28,551 bases of DNA, taken from the NCBI RefSeq assembly GCF_001280015.1, contig NZ_LGDV01000234.1, positions 1 through 28,551 of the forward strand, written 5' to 3'. This stretch comes from Streptomyces sp. MMG1121. GTDB taxonomy: Bacteria; Actinomycetota; Actinomycetes; Streptomycetales; Streptomycetaceae. A model generated the notes under the pieces. That model did not search any database, had not been told where the DNA came from, and was given only the letters and a program-made list of their open reading frames with translations. Made by a program: the position numbers and the translations under genes. Position 1 is the stretch's first letter, and each line of letters begins with the position of its first letter. Positions 9,276 through 15,918 of this stretch are shown here, piece after piece.

Positions 9276-9764
9276 ATGGCTGACGCACACTCGCAGGGCT
9301 TCACCGACGCCGCCGAACTGCGCCGCAAGAACCGCGCCACCGTCGAGACATACCTGGCGGACACCAAGGGCCCCGCCCGCCTGCAGCGGCACGAGCTGTT
9401 CGTCGAGCACGGCAGCGGCGGCCTGTGGACCAACGACACCGGCGAACCCCTCGTCATCAAGGGCCGCGACCGCCTGGCCGAGCACGGTGTCTGGTCGCTC
9501 GAATGCTTCCCGGACTGGGAGTGGTACAACATCCAGGTCTTCGAGACGCAGGACCCGAACCACTTCTGGGTCGAGTGCGACGGCCACGGGAAGATCCGCT
9601 TCCCCGGCTACCCGGAGGGCTACTACGAGAACCACTTCCTGCACTCCTTCGTCCTCGACGACGGAAAGATCGTGCAGAACCGTGAGTTCATGAACCCCTT
9701 CGAGCAACTGCGCGCGCTCGGCATCCCCGTACCGGAGATCAAGCGCGAGGGCATCCCCACCTGA
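9276..9764 (+). CDS. phzB: PhzB (PhzA/B family), imine-forming dimerisation catalyst
   Basis: A 162-aa NTF2-like (SnoaL-type) protein that aligns end to end with Pseudomonas PhzB from memory (FTDA.ELR.KNRA near the start, CFPDWEWYNI, the HFWVECDGHGKIRFPGYPEG core, and a C-terminus IKREGIPT). The acid/base His (His70, in RLAEHGVWSL) and Glu (Glu137, in NREFMNPF) appear retained, with a constant offset from the numbering of characterised proteins, so this looks like the active B type. It catalyses condensation of two PhzF products. No second phzA-like copy lies in the window, unlike the phzA-phzB pair of pseudomonads. It is separated from phzCDEFG by the opposing methyltransferase. ATG at 9276 has GGGGGA upstream. 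Confidence 0.95.
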   Translation: MADAHSQGFTDAAELRRKNRATVETYLADTKGPARLQRHELFVEHGSGGLWTNDTGEPLVIKGRDRLAEHGVWSLECFPDWEWYNIQVFETQDPNHFWVECDGHGKIRFPGYPEGYYENHFLHSFVLDDGKIVQNREFMNPFEQLRALGIPVPEIKREGIPT

Positions 9765-9824
9765 TCCCGTGCCGGCCCCAACACGCCGACCCCCACCAGG
9801 CATGCCCCGTAGGAGGACCTGATC

Positions 9825-11288
9825 GTGGCCACCAGACGCAGCGCGCTCGGCGCGGGAATCGCCGTCGCATCCACCGCCTTCACCGGCGCCTCGCTGCTGC
9901 CCCTGCTCACCGCCCGTGGCGCCGAGGCGAGCGACACACCGGCCCCGGCCGACACCACGGCCCCGGCCGTCGAGCTGTTCAAGGTGCCGATGCCGCTGAT
10001 ACCGGTGGCCCGGCCCGTCTCCACCGGCGGCGGAGTGGACACCTACGAGGTCACCACGCGCAAGGTCACCAAGGAGATACTGCCCGGCATCCAGACCGAA
10101 CTGTTCACCTACGACGGCCAGTTCCCCGGCGCCACCATCAAGGCCCGCAGGAACCGCCCCGTCGTCGTCATCCAGCACAACGGCCTGGACGTGCCCATCT
10201 CACGCCACCTGCACGGCGCTTCGCTGCCGCAGCAGAGCGACGGCGGCCCGATGGACGTCATCGACCCCGGTGCCACACGCGTGTACACCTACCCCAACAG
10301 GCAGCCGCACGCCTCGCTCTGGTACCACGACCACGCCCACCACCAGGAATCGGAGAACGTCTACCGAGGCCTGCAGGGCAGCTACCTGCTCGGCGACGAC
10401 GCCGAGGACGCCCTGCCGCTGCCCAAGGGCCGCTACGACGTCCTCGTCCAGATACGCGACGCCGACTTCGACCCCACGGGCCAGCTCCTGTACGCCATGA
10501 GCGACCGCAACCGGAACACCCTCCTGGTCAACGGCGCGCCCTACCCCTACTTCGAGGTCGCCGCCCGCAAGTACCGGCTGCGCTTCGCCAACACGTCCAA
10601 CATGCGCTTCTTCGAGCTGCGCCTCGCCGACGGCGGCGACCTGATCCAGATCGGCTCCGACGGCGGACTGCTGCCCAGCCCGAACACCACCAAGTCCGTC
10701 TACCTGTCCTCGGGCGAGCGTGCCGACGTCGTCATCGACTTCTCCCGCTACCCCGTCGGCACCCAGGTCGTCCTTGAGAACACCGCGGGCCGCGGCCCCG
10801 TCGAGCAGGTCGGCCAGGTGATGCGCTTCGACGTCACCCGCACCGCGGACGACCCCAGCTCCGTCCCGTCCGTCCTGCGCACCCTGCCAGCACTGCCCGC
10901 CCCCACCAACAGCCGCACCGTCGTGCTGCGCATGGACGAGGACGGCCGCGCCGACCCGCAGGCCTACATCGACGACAAGATCTACGACCCCCAGCGCGTC
11001 GACGCCTCGATCCGCTACGGCGCCAGCGAGGTGTGGACGGTCACCAACGCCAACACGAAGGCCGCGCACAACTTCCACCTGCACCTGGTCCAGTTCCGGG
11101 TACTGGAACGCGACGGCAACCCGCCCGGACCCGCGGAATCGGGGCTGAAGGACACGGTGGTGCTCCAGCCCGGCGAGACGGTCAAGCTCCAGGCGACCTT
11201 CGACACGTACACCGGGGAGTACGTCTACCACTGCCACATGCTCGACCACTCGGCCATGGGGATGATGGCGACGATGAAGATAGCCTGA
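9825..11288 (+). CDS. Tat-exported multicopper oxidase (CotA/phenoxazinone-synthase-like)
   Basis: A 487-aa three-cupredoxin-type oxidase. The N-terminus has a twin-arginine signal (TRRSALGAG, then a hydrophobic run to about residue 35), so it is probably exported folded with copper. All four copper motifs are present: HLHG at 128-131, WYHDHAHH at 166-173, HNFHLH at 415-420, and HCH..DHSAMGM with type 1 ligands Cys470, His475 and Met480. GTG at 9825 has an ideal AGGAGG at 9811-9816. It lies 60 bp after phzB and is probably co-transcribed. Members of this family oxidise aromatic amines and phenols. Here it could couple, oxidise or detoxify a phenazine, but the substrate is inferred only from context. 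Confidence 0.9.
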   Translation: MATRRSALGAGIAVASTAFTGASLLPLLTARGAEASDTPAPADTTAPAVELFKVPMPLIPVARPVSTGGGVDTYEVTTRKVTKEILPGIQTELFTYDGQFPGATIKARRNRPVVVIQHNGLDVPISRHLHGASLPQQSDGGPMDVIDPGATRVYTYPNRQPHASLWYHDHAHHQESENVYRGLQGSYLLGDDAEDALPLPKGRYDVLVQIRDADFDPTGQLLYAMSDRNRNTLLVNGAPYPYFEVAARKYRLRFANTSNMRFFELRLADGGDLIQIGSDGGLLPSPNTTKSVYLSSGERADVVIDFSRYPVGTQVVLENTAGRGPVEQVGQVMRFDVTRTADDPSSVPSVLRTLPALPAPTNSRTVVLRMDEDGRADPQAYIDDKIYDPQRVDASIRYGASEVWTVTNANTKAAHNFHLHLVQFRVLERDGNPPGPAESGLKDTVVLQPGETVKLQATFDTYTGEYVYHCHMLDHSAMGMMATMKIA

Positions 11289-11442
11289 CCCGGCCGGCTG
11301 CCCGTACACCCGACACGGTGACTTTCCGTCCGTTCCGTTGTCGGTGCTGTCGCAGGTCAGCGGGTTGAGCGGGGGGTGCCGGGCGTAGATTTTCCAGCAA
11401 CCGAGTTTTTAGTTATAGCTAAAGGTGGCATCCTGATGGTGT

Positions 11443-11458
11443 GGCAACAAGTGTTGCC
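11443..11458. promoter_or_regulatory. Operator-like palindrome before the XRE gene
   Basis: GGCAACAAGTGTTGCC has perfect 7-bp arms around AG. It lies 23 bp before the XRE start codon and just after AT-rich, promoter-like DNA (TTTTTAGTTATAGCTAAA, 11405-11422). A self-regulatory site for the downstream repressor is likely. It could also fold as an RNA hairpin. Confidence 0.6.
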
Positions 11459-11481
11459 GCAGCCTGAGTTGGGGGTGAGCC

Positions 11482-11814
11482 GTGGGGTTCTTCGCTCGTG
11501 ACGAGAGTCGGACGGAATTAACGGCCTCGCAGGTGGCGAGGCAGGCTACGGCGTCCCTGGCCGGCCTGCTTGCGGGGCTGGGCAAGAGCCGCTCCGATCT
11601 GGCGAAGGCGATGGGTGTCAGTCCCGGACGGGTCAGCCAGATCATGTCGGGGGACGCGAACCTGACGGTTCGGACGCTGGCCGCCTTGGCGGAGGCCCTG
11701 GACGCCGACGTCCAGATCACTTTCTGTCCCCGGACACAGCCGGCGGACGCCCAGGCCTGCAGCAGCGTGGGCCCGGCGGCCGTCAGGAGCACGGGGTTTC
11801 CGGCCCACCACTGA
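11482..11814 (+). CDS. XRE/Cro-C1 family transcriptional regulator with TTA codon
   Basis: A 110-aa protein with a helix-turn-helix at about residues 27-80: LAGLLAGLGKSRSDLAKAMG, then the recognition region VSPGRVSQIMSGDANLTVRTLAALAEALD. The tail is short and unstructured. GTG at 11482 follows GGGGGTGAG. Codon 13 is TTA (11518-11520), the rare leucine codon that in Streptomyces usually makes translation depend on the bldA tRNA, so expression may be developmentally timed. It follows the multicopper oxidase by about 190 bp, in which an imperfect inverted repeat (about 11309-11348) may terminate the phz transcript. The target is unknown; it could be an antitoxin-like or plasmid regulator. Confidence 0.85.
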   Translation: MGFFARDESRTELTASQVARQATASLAGLLAGLGKSRSDLAKAMGVSPGRVSQIMSGDANLTVRTLAALAEALDADVQITFCPRTQPADAQACSSVGPAAVRSTGFPAHH

Positions 11815-11842
11815 GCGTCGGTCGGGACCGGCCGCTTGTGTC

Positions 11843-12664
11843 TCAAAGTCGTCCCGCCCCGTGTCGGCGGGTCAGCCAGCGGTCGTACCAGCGTCGCTGC
11901 GGTGGCAGCGCGGGACTGTGGAACGCGTCGTTGGACATCGCCTTCGCACGCAGGACCCGGAGTTCTTCCATCTCGCTGCGGCGGCCGTGCACGTACGCGA
12001 AGTGCAGCAGGTGTCCGCACTGGGCGAGGGCGGTGCCGAACGCCTGGCGCTGGGAGAACAGTTCGTCGGGGGTGGGGTCGCGCCGCCAGGTGAGTTCGCC
12101 GTCCCGGCACGCCTCGCCGATGCGGGTCTGCACGTCCAGTGCCGTGTCGATCGCCTTCTCGGCATCAGCGTAGATGGCGTTGATCATTTTGGTCTCGGCG
12201 GTGAGCGGATGCCGCTCGAGCAGGTACAGCTTGAGGTCGTGGACGAACACCCTGAGCTGGGCGGACGTTTCGATACCGAGAAGAAAGCGGTCCGACCAGG
12301 TGCAGGCGTCGAGGTGCACTCGCTGCACCAGCCGCTCCCTGGCCAGGGCGATCCCCAGCGTCATGAACCTGACGTAGGGCTGCGCCGTCTCGTCCTGTCT
12401 GCGGCGGGGCAGCGCGGTGGCGCCCGTGGCGGCTCCCGCGAGCACCGGAGGGATCTTCGCCGCGTGCGGCAGCAGGACCACCGCGGCGGCCGCCACCGCC
12501 CCCATCAGCGCCAGCACGAGCAGCAGCAGACCGGACGACGCCCAGCTGCCCAGCAGCCGTCCCTTGCCGGCGAACTCGCGCGCCAGCCCGATCCACGCGA
12601 TGGCCGCGCTCACGGCGGCCGGCAGCGCGTAATCGGCTAACCAGGCAGGGTGAAACCAACTCAT
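11843..12664 (-). CDS. Membrane protein of unknown function with TTA codon
   Basis: I do not recognise the family. The 273-aa protein has an N-terminal helix (about residues 10-30), a strong transmembrane segment (about 42-66, LLLLVLALMGAVAAAAVVLL), and a cytoplasm-like helical region rich in Arg, Glu and Leu. Codon 9 is TTA (12638-12640). I chose ATG at 12664, which has GGGGG about 10 bp upstream; the frame stays open to 12874 and a start at the Met of MPRGRPARL is possible. It is convergent with the XRE gene, with only a 28-bp gap. Nothing ties it clearly to phenazine or to replication. Confidence 0.65.
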   Translation of the reverse strand: MSWFHPAWLADYALPAAVSAAIAWIGLAREFAGKGRLLGSWASSGLLLLVLALMGAVAAAAVVLLPHAAKIPPVLAGAATGATALPRRRQDETAQPYVRFMTLGIALARERLVQRVHLDACTWSDRFLLGIETSAQLRVFVHDLKLYLLERHPLTAETKMINAIYADAEKAIDTALDVQTRIGEACRDGELTWRRDPTPDELFSQRQAFGTALAQCGHLLHFAYVHGRRSEMEELRVLRAKAMSNDAFHSPALPPQRRWYDRWLTRRHGAGRL

Positions 12665-13004
12665 CGACGGCGCCCCCAAGACGTCCCACGGACAGGCCGG
12701 ACCGTCGTCAGCGTACGGAAGCCGAGCAGGCCTCCCCCTCGGCATGTCGCACCAGCGCCCGGTCCTCTCGCCGGCGCACCTTTCGTCGAGAGCTGCCGCG
12801 AGTAGAGCTGATGATGTCAGCCGGCACGGTACCGCGCCGTTACTTTGAGCAACTATTGGCCAGCGCGGGCACATGTGGAGGCGTACGCGGGTCGCCGCGC
12901 CTGGCCGGTGCGGTGGGCTGTTGCCCTTGCCTCAGGGTTAAGCGGAACGTCCTGGGGAGCTGACCTCATGTACGTGACGTCAATGAGGAGCGCTCCCCGG
13001 AACG
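12665..13004. other. Intergenic region carrying a 25-bp imperfect palindrome
   Basis: No gene is supported here. The main feature is an inverted repeat at 12964-12988, with outer arms CCTCAT/ATGAGG and an inner ACGTGACGT core. Its 20-bp part at 12965-12984 recurs at 13946-13965 with one mismatch. It lies just downstream of the winged-helix pair. The rest includes the probable promoter of the membrane protein gene. Confidence 0.6.
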
Positions 13005-13319
13005 TCAGGTCGCGCGCCGGAGAGGGACGACGACCTTCTCCCCCATGCGCTTGGGGTCGAGGCGGTAGTACTTGATGTGCCCGATCCGCTCGGTCTCCTC
13101 CAGCCAGCCGGCCTCGATGACCTGTTTGCGGGTGCGGGAGAAAACGGGCGGGGCCATGCCGACGAGCTTGGCCAGGTTGGCCGCGGTCTCGAGGACGGCG
13201 CCGGAGCGGTCGGTCGGGTGGAGGGCGTACAGCATGACGACGAGACGCTGGTTGGCGCTCATCCCGGCCGTCTTCTCCAGCAGTTCGAGGTTCTTCTGCT
13301 TGTCGTCGCTGCTGATCAC
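13005..13319 (-). CDS. Small winged-helix DNA-binding protein
   Basis: A 104-aa protein with a winged-helix pattern: NQRLVVMLYAL, then LETAANLAKLVGMAPPVFSRTRKQVIEAGWLEE (helices 2-3) and wing IGHIKYYRLD. GTG at 13319 is chosen because GGGAGG lies 4 bp upstream and the codon overlaps the preceding stop (GTGA, 13316-13319), so it is translationally coupled to the larger winged-helix gene. An ATG further up, at 13379, would overlap that gene heavily. It may be a copy-control, replication or transcription factor of the replicon. The partner could be a heterologous dimer, but this is unproven. Confidence 0.75.
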   Translation of the reverse strand: MISSDDKQKNLELLEKTAGMSANQRLVVMLYALHPTDRSGAVLETAANLAKLVGMAPPVFSRTRKQVIEAGWLEETERIGHIKYYRLDPKRMGEKVVVPLRRAT

Positions 13320-13768
13320 TGGGCCTCCCACCGTGCAGGAACATTGTCGTCGAATCCGGGGATGTCCGGCGGGTTGCACGTCTTCACGGCTTCACGCTGC
13401 TCGATCCCTGTGCCGTGAAAGGCGATGTACGGGCTGATCCGATAGAAGTTGTAGTTGCCGACGCGTCCTCGGACGATCAGGATGCGGTGTTTGACCAGCT
13501 TCCTGTTGATCTTTCCTACGGCATCGGTCGACATCCCCACTCTTTGGGCAATGTCCGCACCGGTGGCTCGCAGCGGCTCCATACCCTCGGGGGACACCCC
13601 GATCCACCACAGGACGAGGAACTTCTGACTGGGCGTGAACGCCTTGGACTCGGTGATCGCCTCGACGCGTGCCTTGTCGACCTGTGTGTGCCTGCCGGAG
13701 AAGGCGTACGGCGCATAGGGGACCGGCTCGCCCGTGTCGGCGTCGACCAGTCTGCGTACTGCTCCCAA
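13316..13768 (-). CDS. Winged-helix protein, RepL-like in its C-terminal pattern
   Basis: A 150-aa protein with a winged-helix region at about residues 45-110: TPSQKFLVLWWIG, then ATGADIAQRVGMSTDAVGKINRKL, and the wing NYNFYRISPYIAFHG. The last pattern recalls the (N)xYRxNPxxxxKG motif of RepL-type plasmid replication proteins, but I place it on pattern only. The start is TTG at 13768 with GGAGGG 5 bp upstream. A promoter fits at 13865-13838 on the same strand. Together with the coupled downstream gene it forms a small operon, flanked by the 20-bp repeats at 12965 and 13946, pointing to plasmid control functions. It could equally be an autorepressor. Confidence 0.7.
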   Translation of the reverse strand: MGAVRRLVDADTGEPVPYAPYAFSGRHTQVDKARVEAITESKAFTPSQKFLVLWWIGVSPEGMEPLRATGADIAQRVGMSTDAVGKINRKLVKHRILIVRGRVGNYNFYRISPYIAFHGTGIEQREAVKTCNPPDIPGFDDNVPARWEAQ

Positions 13769-13837
13769 CGGGCCCTCCGTGGAAGGGGGGGGGTTGATTG
13801 CTGGTTCATGAGGGACGGCGCTGAGGCCGACCAGATG

Positions 13838-13871
13838 AACCTAACGTACATGAGCAGGAAGTCAATTAGGT
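13838..13871 (-). promoter_or_regulatory. Promoter and operator of the winged-helix operon
   Basis: On the minus strand TTGACT (13865-13860), a 16-bp spacer and TAGGTT (13843-13838) form a good sigma-70-like promoter about 70 bp before the TTG start at 13768. It is enclosed by an ACCTAA/TTAGGT inverted repeat (13839-13844, 13866-13871). Its spacer contains CTCATGTACG, also present in the flanking 20-bp repeats. Autoregulation by the downstream proteins is a reasonable inference. Confidence 0.6.
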
Positions 13872-13945
13872 CCGCCTGTCGGCCGTGTCGGCTGCCGTGC
13901 CGCTCAGGGTCCGCACCTGCCGCTCCCAGGCCCTCAGGGGCGGGA

Positions 13946-13965
13946 CTCATGTACGTCACGTCAAT
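13946..13965. repeat. 20-bp repeat, second copy of the 12965-12984 element
   Basis: CTCATGTACGTCACGTCAAT here differs from 12965-12984 at a single base (central C instead of G). The copies are 981 bp apart in the same orientation and bracket the two winged-helix genes. They may be operators, or direct repeats left by recombination. Confidence 0.65.
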
Positions 13966-13978
13966 CTGCCGCTGTCTC

Positions 13979-14061
13979 AGGAACTGGGTACCCAGTTCCT
14001 AGGATCGTGGTGGCAGTTCCCTGGAACTGCCTGTGCTGTTGGCGGAACTGCCTGGCAGTTC
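13979..14061. repeat. Cluster of three palindromes with GGAACTG/CAGTTCC half-sites
   Basis: Three inverted repeats follow each other. 13979-14000 is a perfect 22-bp palindrome (AGGAACTGGGT and its complement). 14012-14031 has arms GGCAGTTCC/GGAACTGCC. 14045-14061 has arms GAACTGCC/GGCAGTTC. Centre-to-centre spacing is about 32 bp, three helical turns. The arrangement looks like a multi-site operator or an iteron-type origin element between the winged-helix operon and parA. Confidence 0.75.
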
Positions 14062-14546
14062 GTGCGATCTTGGTTGTTCGAGGCGTTTATGCAGGTCAGA
14101 GGGATATTGGCAGGTGCGCTCTCTTCCCTAGTGAACAGGTCCGCCGTCGCTCCCTTTCCGGGGTTGGCGGTTCGGCGGTTGGTGAGTGCACTGCAGCTCG
14201 GCCTCGGAACATGCCTACCCCGGTCCGGCCCTGGCGCCACGACGGTTGCCCCAGTGCCGCCCGCAGGTGCAGGTCACGTGCTGCACCAGGAGGAGTCCGT
14301 CGGCCACCGGCCTTCGCCCGGCACACGTCCCCTCCGCTTTCCGGCGCGCACGGTCCGGGCCACGACGAAACGGATTCGCGCCGGGAAGTGGAGGGGCAGC
14401 GGGGTCCAGGGGCCGGCGAAGGCCCCTGGTACCACGCTGCCCAGCCAGTGCGGTCTGTGACCCGCACCCGGGGACGGACCGGCACCGGCAGGAGAGTTCT
14501 GCGCCCGGATGACGTGGGCGGGGTGGCGAGTGATGCGGGGTGGCGG

Positions 14547-14565
14547 GTGATTACGGCGTAATCAC
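14547..14565. repeat. 19-bp palindrome, copy 1 (upstream of parA)
   Basis: GTGATTACGGCGTAATCAC, perfect except for its odd central base, extended by GG and CC to 23 bp. It is the leftmost of the 13 copies and lies 88 bp before the parA start. Candidate ParB-binding (parS-like) site. Confidence 0.85.
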
Positions 14566-14603
14566 CCCCGAGGCCCCGCCGACCCCTCGAGGATGACTCA
14601 TAG

Positions 14604-14652
14604 CTAACGTGTCGGGCTCACAAATGATCAGGAACGTTAGTATGGTGCCGTC
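14604..14652 (+). promoter_or_regulatory. parA promoter, probably leaderless, with operator repeat
   Basis: TAGTAT (14638-14643) is a good -10 hexamer only 9 bp before the parA ATG, so transcription would begin at or within a few bases of the start codon; no ribosome site is visible. An inverted repeat CTAACGT (14604-14610) / ACGTTAG (14634-14640) spans the promoter and overlaps the -10. No strong -35 is present. Autorepression by ParA or ParB is likely by analogy with other plasmid par operons. Confidence 0.55.
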
Positions 14653-15918
14653 ATGAGTTCTCCAGCCTCCTTCAGCGACCGCGAGAAGGTCGTCTCCAAA
14701 CTGCCGGGACGGCTCCGGCAGAACCTGAAAGTCAGGGCCGCCCAGTACGGGATCGACATCCAGACCGCCGTTGAGCAGGGCATCAGGCACTGGTGCAGTC
14801 TGGCCTCCACCGTGCAGAGCGTCGACACCTCCGGTGCCGACTCGTTCTCCACCTTCCTGCCTCCGGGGCAGTGGGAGGAGTTCCGGCAGATCGCGGCCGA
14901 CCGGCGGGTGTCGCTCATTCAGGGACTCGGCCAGTCCGTGCAGCTCTGGCTCGATGCCAATCCCGCGCCGGACGTGGAACGGCCCGAGGTCACCCGGCGC
15001 ATGATCGTCTGCAACCAGAAGGGCGGGGTCGGCAAGACCGCGATCACCGCGGGACTCGGAGAGGCCCTGTCCGAGGACTCCAACGCCCTGCATCCCGTGC
15101 GCGTCGCGAAGGCGCTCACCAAGGCCCTGCGCGCGAGCGAGTCGCAGGCGGGCGACACCGAACCGGTGGACGATCCGCTCGACATCGAGAACCTGCCGGG
15201 GCCCGGGCTGAAGGTGCTGCTCGTCGACTTCGACCCGCAGTGCCACCTCACCAACCAACTGGGCGCCACTCCCCTGCCGATGAACGGTGACAGCCTCACC
15301 AACCACATGGCGGGCGAGCCCAAGGGGGCCCTGCGGGACCTCATCGTCTCCGTCGACGAGGACGTCTTCGGTGGCCGGCTGCACCTGCTGCCCGCCTGCA
15401 ACGACGCCTTCCTGCTCGACGTACGGCTGTCGGCGGTGCGGGCCAGGGAGGCCGCCCTGGAGCGGGCGCTCGCTCCGCTGGAGGGTGATTACGACGTCAT
15501 CATCGTCGACTGCCCGCCGAGCCTCGGGCTGAGCATGGACGCCGCGGCGTACTACGGGCGCCGCCGCGACGGTGAACGGGCAGGGCAGTCCGGCGCCCTG
15601 ATCGTCGTACAGGCCGAGGACAGTTCCGCGGACGCTTATGAGCTGCTGACGACGCAGATCGACGATCTGCGCGGGGACCTTCAGATCGACATCGACTACC
15701 TCGGCATCGTCGTGAACCTGTACGACTCGCGGCGTGGGTACATCGCCACCTCCTCCCTTCAGGGCTGGGTCGACATAAAGGATCCGCGGGTCGTCGGTCT
15801 GATCGGTGACCTCAAGGAGCAGAAGGAGGCCGTGCGGGTGAAGCGGCCACTGCTGTCGTACGCGCCGAAGTCTCAGCAGGCGGTGGGTATGCGTGCGCTG
15901 GCCAGGGAGGTGTTGTGA
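14653..15918 (+). CDS. parA: ParA, partition ATPase with N-terminal duplicated helical domain
   Basis: A 421-aa P-loop ATPase of the ParA/MinD type that moves or positions plasmid copies with ParB. The deviant Walker A KGGVGKT is at residues 123-129, followed by VLLVDFDPQCHLTNQLG (Walker A'), YDVIIVDCPPSLG (Walker B) and LGIVVNLYD near the end. The first 115 residues are an extra N-terminal part with two similar segments (Leu-Pro at 17-18 and 69-70, Trp at 47 and 99), perhaps ribbon-helix-helix DNA-binding units. The stop overlaps the parB start by 4 bp. The first ATG after the promoter is used. A large insertion (about residues 142-190) separates Walker A from A'. Confidence 0.93.
   Translation: MSSPASFSDREKVVSKLPGRLRQNLKVRAAQYGIDIQTAVEQGIRHWCSLASTVQSVDTSGADSFSTFLPPGQWEEFRQIAADRRVSLIQGLGQSVQLWLDANPAPDVERPEVTRRMIVCNQKGGVGKTAITAGLGEALSEDSNALHPVRVAKALTKALRASESQAGDTEPVDDPLDIENLPGPGLKVLLVDFDPQCHLTNQLGATPLPMNGDSLTNHMAGEPKGALRDLIVSVDEDVFGGRLHLLPACNDAFLLDVRLSAVRAREAALERALAPLEGDYDVIIVDCPPSLGLSMDAAAYYGRRRDGERAGQSGALIVVQAEDSSADAYELLTTQIDDLRGDLQIDIDYLGIVVNLYDSRRGYIATSSLQGWVDIKDPRVVGLIGDLKEQKEAVRVKRPLLSYAPKSQQAVGMRALAREVL
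15485..15503. repeat. Degenerate match to the 19-bp palindrome inside parA
   Basis: GTGATTACGACGTCATCAT matches the repeat at 16 of 19 positions. It encodes Gly-Asp-Tyr-Asp-Val-Ile-Ile of the Walker B strand, which is conserved in ParA proteins for its own reasons. It may be coincidence or a weak binding site. Confidence 0.4.

Larger units (their letters stand above)
13769..14652. other. 884-bp non-coding control region before parA
   Basis: No convincing gene occurs. From left to right it holds a G9 run (about 13785-13793), the winged-helix operon promoter, the 20-bp repeat, the three-palindrome cluster, about 480 bp (14063-14546) in which I see no clear element, the first 19-bp palindrome and the parA promoter. 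Open frames in it lack ribosome sites and resemble no protein I know. Confidence 0.6.

Noticed and set aside
12965..13965. Insertion sequence or integron-type cassette bounded by the 20-bp repeats
   Set aside because: No transposase or integrase; the repeats are operator-like (internally palindromic) and a related half-site lies in the promoter.
14007..14561. Open frames across the control region before parA
   Set aside because: No ribosome sites, no family resemblance, and they run through the palindrome arrays.
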